This document shows, one piece after another, positions 35,392 to 37,887 of a stretch of 37,887 nucleotides of DNA; position 1 is the first letter of the stretch, and the number at the start of each line of letters is the position of its first letter. Origin of the DNA: Deltaproteobacteria bacterium (GTDB lineage: Bacteria; Desulfobacterota; Desulfobulbia; Desulfobulbales; Desulfobulbaceae); contig JAJRQC010000173.1 in NCBI GenBank assembly GCA_024280455.1, forward strand, positions 1 through 37,887. The letters run 5' to 3'. Position numbers and translations under genes: made by a program. Below the pieces are notes generated by a model. It was not told the DNA's origin. It worked only from the letters and a program-made list of their open reading frames with translations, and made no database searches.

Positions 35392-36453
35392 ATGATTAAG
35401 AAGAAAAATAGCGGTTCAACGCCTGATGCTGCAACGAAAAAAAAAGACAATCGAGAGACACCTTCGGTAAAGGGATCAAGCAAAATTGGTATCAGCAAAA
35501 GCAAGAAAAAGACCCCGGCACGCAAATCAAAACAGTTGACGGGCCGTAAACAAAAAAATCCGGAGACTATTTTGCTTCGAAAGAAAGAGGTGAATCTCAA
35601 AGAACATTTAAAAGAATATCGACAATTGCAAAAAGGTTGCCCAAGCCTGAATAAATATCAGAAAAAGGCAATTCGGCGTTATTATCGTGAAGAGGCTCTT
35701 AAACCATTTCAGGCTGAATTGATCAGGATGCAGAAGTGCTTGGAACACAATAGACGGCGGATGATTATTCTCTTTGAAGGACGTGATGCGGCAGGAAAAG
35801 GTGGTACAATTCGCCGGGTGACCAGATACATGAACGAAAAACATTACCGGGTCGTTGCCCTGGGAAAACCAACCGAACATGAAAAGACTCAATGGTTTTT
35901 CCAAAAATACACCGCCCAGTTTCCACGGGGAGGAGAAGTCGTCCTCTTTGACCGTAGCTGGTACAACAGAGCGGTTGTTGAACCGGTCTTTGGATTTTGT
36001 TCCCCTGAGGAATATAAAAACTTTATGCGTGGAGTAGTTGGATTTGAGAAAGACCTAGTGCGACAGGGTACTATTTTGGTAAAATTATATTTTTCCGTAA
36101 CCAAAGAAGAGCAGGCAAAACGATTTGACAGACGTAAAACTGATCCACTGCGACAGTGGAAACTGTCAGAAATCGATGTTCAGGCTCAGGACCGATGGGA
36201 TGAATTCACCAACATGAAATATGAAATGCTGAAAAAAACCCATACCAATATCGCTCCATGGACTATTATTCGTTCCAACGACAAACAACTTGCCCGTTTG
36301 AATGCCATGAAGGTGATTCTCAACTCCGTCCCTTATGAAAGAGGCAACCTTGACCTTGATTATGTACCTGATTCAAAGGTGGTCATTTCAGGCTCTCGTG
36401 AAAAAGAGATCATGGATGCCCAGCGAATTAAGCTTGGCAGTTTTGTTGGTTAA
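35392..36453 (+). CDS. ppk2: Polyphosphate kinase 2 (PPK2)
   Basis: Transfers phosphate between polyphosphate and nucleotides. The 353-aa protein has Walker A FEGRDAAGKGGTIRR, the lid region RQWKLSEIDV and Walker B-like FDRSWYNR. About 70 N-terminal residues are unusually rich in Lys, Ser and Thr (KSKKKTPARKSK) and are probably disordered; such a basic tail could bind polyphosphate. A single kinase domain fits class I or II; the nucleotide preference cannot be assigned. It is the last gene of the hdr-mvh run. Confidence 0.92.
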   Translation: MIKKKNSGSTPDAATKKKDNRETPSVKGSSKIGISKSKKKTPARKSKQLTGRKQKNPETILLRKKEVNLKEHLKEYRQLQKGCPSLNKYQKKAIRRYYREEALKPFQAELIRMQKCLEHNRRRMIILFEGRDAAGKGGTIRRVTRYMNEKHYRVVALGKPTEHEKTQWFFQKYTAQFPRGGEVVLFDRSWYNRAVVEPVFGFCSPEEYKNFMRGVVGFEKDLVRQGTILVKLYFSVTKEEQAKRFDRRKTDPLRQWKLSEIDVQAQDRWDEFTNMKYEMLKKTHTNIAPWTIIRSNDKQLARLNAMKVILNSVPYERGNLDLDYVPDSKVVISGSREKEIMDAQRIKLGSFVG

Positions 36454-36456
36454 AAC

Positions 36457-36472
36457 CATCCTGGCCAGGATG
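36457..36472. repeat. 16-bp palindrome after ppk2
   Basis: CATCCTGGCCAGGATG is a perfect palindrome starting just after the ppk2 stop codon. It can fold as a hairpin or bind a dimeric protein. There is no T-tract, so it is not a classic terminator. From here to 36620 I see no gene. Confidence 0.5.
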
Positions 36473-36622
36473 AGGGACCGTGGCACTACCGATGAGCAGA
36501 ATGTTGTCCTGTGCTGGGCCCTGAACTTTTGCTCGTCGGAGCCCGGAACAACTTTCTGCGGGCTCTCCACGGAGTGCATATTGCCGGACAGCTGCGGAAA
36601 GCCTAGTCTTCTGCGTTTAAGT

Positions 36623-36660
36623 GGACTGCCGGGTAATCGGCAGTCCTTGATTTGCCTTTA
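36623..36660 (+). terminator. Probable transcription terminator
   Basis: GGACTGCCG (36623-36631) pairs perfectly with CGGCAGTCC (36638-36646) around GGTAAT, followed by TTGATTTGCCTTT. The stem is strong but the T-tract is broken. It lies between the ppk2 operon and the toxin-antitoxin promoter, a sensible place for termination. Confidence 0.6.
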
Positions 36661-36672
36661 AAGGAATAACCC

Positions 36673-36702
36673 TTGCACGTACAGATTAAAGTACGTTATA
36701 AT
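36673..36702 (+). promoter_or_regulatory. Toxin-antitoxin promoter with palindromic operator
   Basis: A -35 box TTGCAC (36673-36678) and a perfect -10 TATAAT (36697-36702) are separated by 18 bases. The spacer is filled by the palindrome ACGTAC-N8-GTACGT (36677-36696). Phd/YefM-type antitoxins repress their own promoters by binding such palindromes, so this is the likely autoregulation site. The antitoxin ATG follows 30 bases after the -10 box. Confidence 0.75.
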
Positions 36703-36732
36703 GCACAAAATTCTACGTGAAAGGTGCTTGAT

Positions 36733-37014
36733 ATGCAAAGGCTAAGGATAGATAAAGATATACGTTCAATGTCGGAATTCAGGACAGGAATTGCTTCATT
36801 TCTTAAGCAAGTTCACGATACAAAAAGACCACTGATTATTACTCAGCACGGCAAAGGTGCTGCTGTTTTGTTGGATGTAGGCGAATATGAAGCTATGCAG
36901 GAAAAAATTGAATTGTTAAGTGATGTACAAGAATCTATCAGCCAGATTGAAAACGGAAAGGGAATACCCCACAACAGCGCAAAGGATATGATCTTAAAGA
37001 GAATATCCAAATGA
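36733..37014 (+). CDS. Antitoxin of the Phd/YefM family
   Basis: A 93-aa protein whose N-terminal half is the DNA-binding Phd/YefM domain (SMSEFRTGIASFLKQVHDT, PLIITQHGKGAAVLLDVGEY). The C-terminal half, which should wrap the toxin, is acidic then basic. I use ATG 36733, with AAGG 8 bases upstream; a GTG at 36724 is possible. Its stop overlaps the toxin start as ATGA. It neutralises the partner toxin and represses the operon by analogy to the family. Confidence 0.9.
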   Translation: MQRLRIDKDIRSMSEFRTGIASFLKQVHDTKRPLIITQHGKGAAVLLDVGEYEAMQEKIELLSDVQESISQIENGKGIPHNSAKDMILKRISK

Positions 37015-37307
37015 AAATTATCTGGTCTCCATTGGCTATAGATAGAGTTTCAGAAATTGCAGAATATATTTCCAAGGACAATCCAAGAGCTGCAGCTGGA
37101 TGGATTGAAGATATTTTTGAAAAAGACCTAATCTTAAAATCATCCCTCAAGATGGGTCGCACGGTGCCGGAAATAAACAGCAAGGAGGTAAGAGAAATTA
37201 TTTTTGGTAATTATCGCATAATCTACCGAATAGAAAAAAATAATATTTCAATTCTTACTATCCGTCACACAAAGCAAATACTACCTATAGACGAAATAAT
37301 AGCATAA
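37011..37307 (+). CDS. ParE/RelE-superfamily toxin
   Basis: A 98-aa protein with the ParE-like pattern: IIWSPLAIDRVSEIAEYI at the start, a helical hairpin, MGRTVPE, and the strand-rich end REIIFGNYRIIYRIE and ISILTIRHTKQIL. ParE-type toxins poison gyrase and RelE-type ones cleave mRNA. The sequence looks closer to ParE, but activity cannot be decided by eye. It appears intact. Confidence 0.9.
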   Translation: MKIIWSPLAIDRVSEIAEYISKDNPRAAAGWIEDIFEKDLILKSSLKMGRTVPEINSKEVREIIFGNYRIIYRIEKNNISILTIRHTKQILPIDEIIA

Positions 37308-37337
37308 CTAAAGGCTGATCGTGCTGAGCTAAAGCCC

Positions 37338-37718
37338 ATGCCTTTGGATTTTCTTGCAGGGTTGGTTGAAATCGGCAAGTGTTACCCCGTGGGTGAGTTA
37401 CCGAAAGACTTTGATTTTCAAAAACTGTCAGGAAGCCGTTTTGGCGTGCACCGGGGAGATGAAGACATCAACGTTGAGATTCTCTTCAGCAGACGTGTTG
37501 CCGATTATGTCAAAGAGAGGATATGGCACTCAGGCCTGCACATAGAGGAACATAAAAGCGGCGACGTAACCCTGTTCCTGACAGTCAATCACCTGCTGGA
37601 ACTAAAACGGTGGATACTATCCTGGGGAGTCGAGGCCAGGGTACTTGCACCGGACAGCCTGGCCCGGGAGATCAGGCAGATACTGCTTGATGCCGCCAAC
37701 TGTTATGAAAAGATATAA
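37338..37718 (+). pseudogene. C-terminal fragment of a WYL-domain transcriptional regulator
   Basis: The 126-aa frame matches only the C-terminal part of WYL regulators: INVEILFSRRVADYVKERIW, HSGLHIEEHKSGDVTLFL, ELKRWILSWGVEARVLAP, SLAREIRQIL. The helix-turn-helix and most of the WYL domain are missing. In-frame sequence upstream runs into the toxin's stop codon, so the rest is not recoverable here. No ribosome binding site precedes the ATG at 37338. It is probably a relic left when the toxin-antitoxin cassette entered. Confidence 0.8.
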
Positions 37719-37860
37719 ATGTGCGAGACTACCACCTGGCTTTGGCACTAATTGTCATAGACTATAATTCTTCATCAGAAAGTGAGGGTGAATTTCTGAC
37801 GTTAAGCGCAGGCCGTGCCTTTATGTTCTCCAGTATAAACACAACGATAGGAGAATACAA

Positions 37861-37887
37861 ATGTTATCGTCAGGAGTTGACACAGTA
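37861..37887 (+). CDS. Possible start of a gene running off the window
   Basis: ATG at 37861 is preceded by AGGAG about 8 bases upstream and opens MLSSGVDTV up to the window edge. TTGGCA (37742-37747) and TATAAT (37763-37768), spaced by 15 bases, could be a weak promoter. Nine codons are too few to name it. Confidence 0.35.

Noticed and set aside
36454-36620. Continuation of coding sequence after ppk2
   Set aside because: The frame across this stretch is a shadow of the ppk2 end and then random-looking; no homology recognised.
1-37887. CRISPR arrays, tRNA or rRNA genes
   Set aside because: I saw no regularly spaced direct repeats and no recognisable tRNA or rRNA sequence, though a short tRNA could escape reading by eye.

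Overview
The window looks like chromosomal DNA from a sulfate- or sulfur-metabolising member of the Desulfobacterota (former Deltaproteobacteria). The basis is the combination of a Hyb-type periplasmic hydrogenase, an Ech-like membrane hydrogenase, a cytoplasmic Hdr-Mvh electron-bifurcating hydrogenase, and heavy use of UGA as selenocysteine. The lineage is inferred from gene content; no 16S or marker gene is present.

Region by region. 1-944: non-coding, with a perfect 26-bp inverted repeat and clustered TTGTGC motifs. 945-7732 (+): a seven-gene group 4 (Ech/Hyf-like) hydrogenase operon followed by a full-length hypA. 7858-9351: a decayed IS4-family transposase and the C-terminal remnant of a tyrosine recombinase. 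21535 down to 9556 (-): one long run of genes, a hemY-type porphyrinogen oxidase, a damaged hypF, hypC, hypD, an unrecognised membrane protein, hypE, a small haem-motif lipoprotein, then the Hyb-type hydrogenase (small subunit, FeS protein, membrane anchor, large subunit) and its endopeptidase. 21840-36453 (+): a divergent run with a group 3 hydrogenase protease, an HTH-HdrD-like fusion, hdrA, mvhD, mvhG, mvhA, an 82-aa protein, a SulP transporter carrying a CxxCH insert, a zinc-loop-less hypA, hypB, a CBS-domain protein, a left-handed beta-helix protein and a PPK2 polyphosphate kinase. 36454-37887: an intercistronic hairpin, a Phd/ParE-type toxin-antitoxin pair, a truncated WYL regulator, and possibly the first codons of another gene.

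The central observation is that four genes in one operon (the HdrD-like gene, hdrA, mvhD, mvhA) each contain one in-frame UGA exactly where the family has a conserved cysteine. Reading frame and family similarity continue past it, and each UGA is followed by a stem-loop whose apical loop lies 22-27 nt downstream with a GG in the loop, as in bacterial SECIS elements. A caller using only the standard code would split these four genes into eight fragments. Selenium is thus predicted at the Ni ligand of the hydrogenase, in MvhD, in HdrA and in the HdrD-like subunit, while the two other hydrogenases in the window use cysteine.

The genes form a hydrogen-metabolism island. The Hyb-type enzyme would oxidise periplasmic H2 into the quinone pool, the Ech-like enzyme would couple ferredoxin and H2 to ion movement, and Hdr-Mvh would couple H2 to ferredoxin and a disulfide by flavin-based bifurcation. 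The hyp genes mature all three, but two of them are odd: hypF has lost its zinc-finger and YrdC domains and carries a frameshift, and the second hypA has lost its zinc loop.
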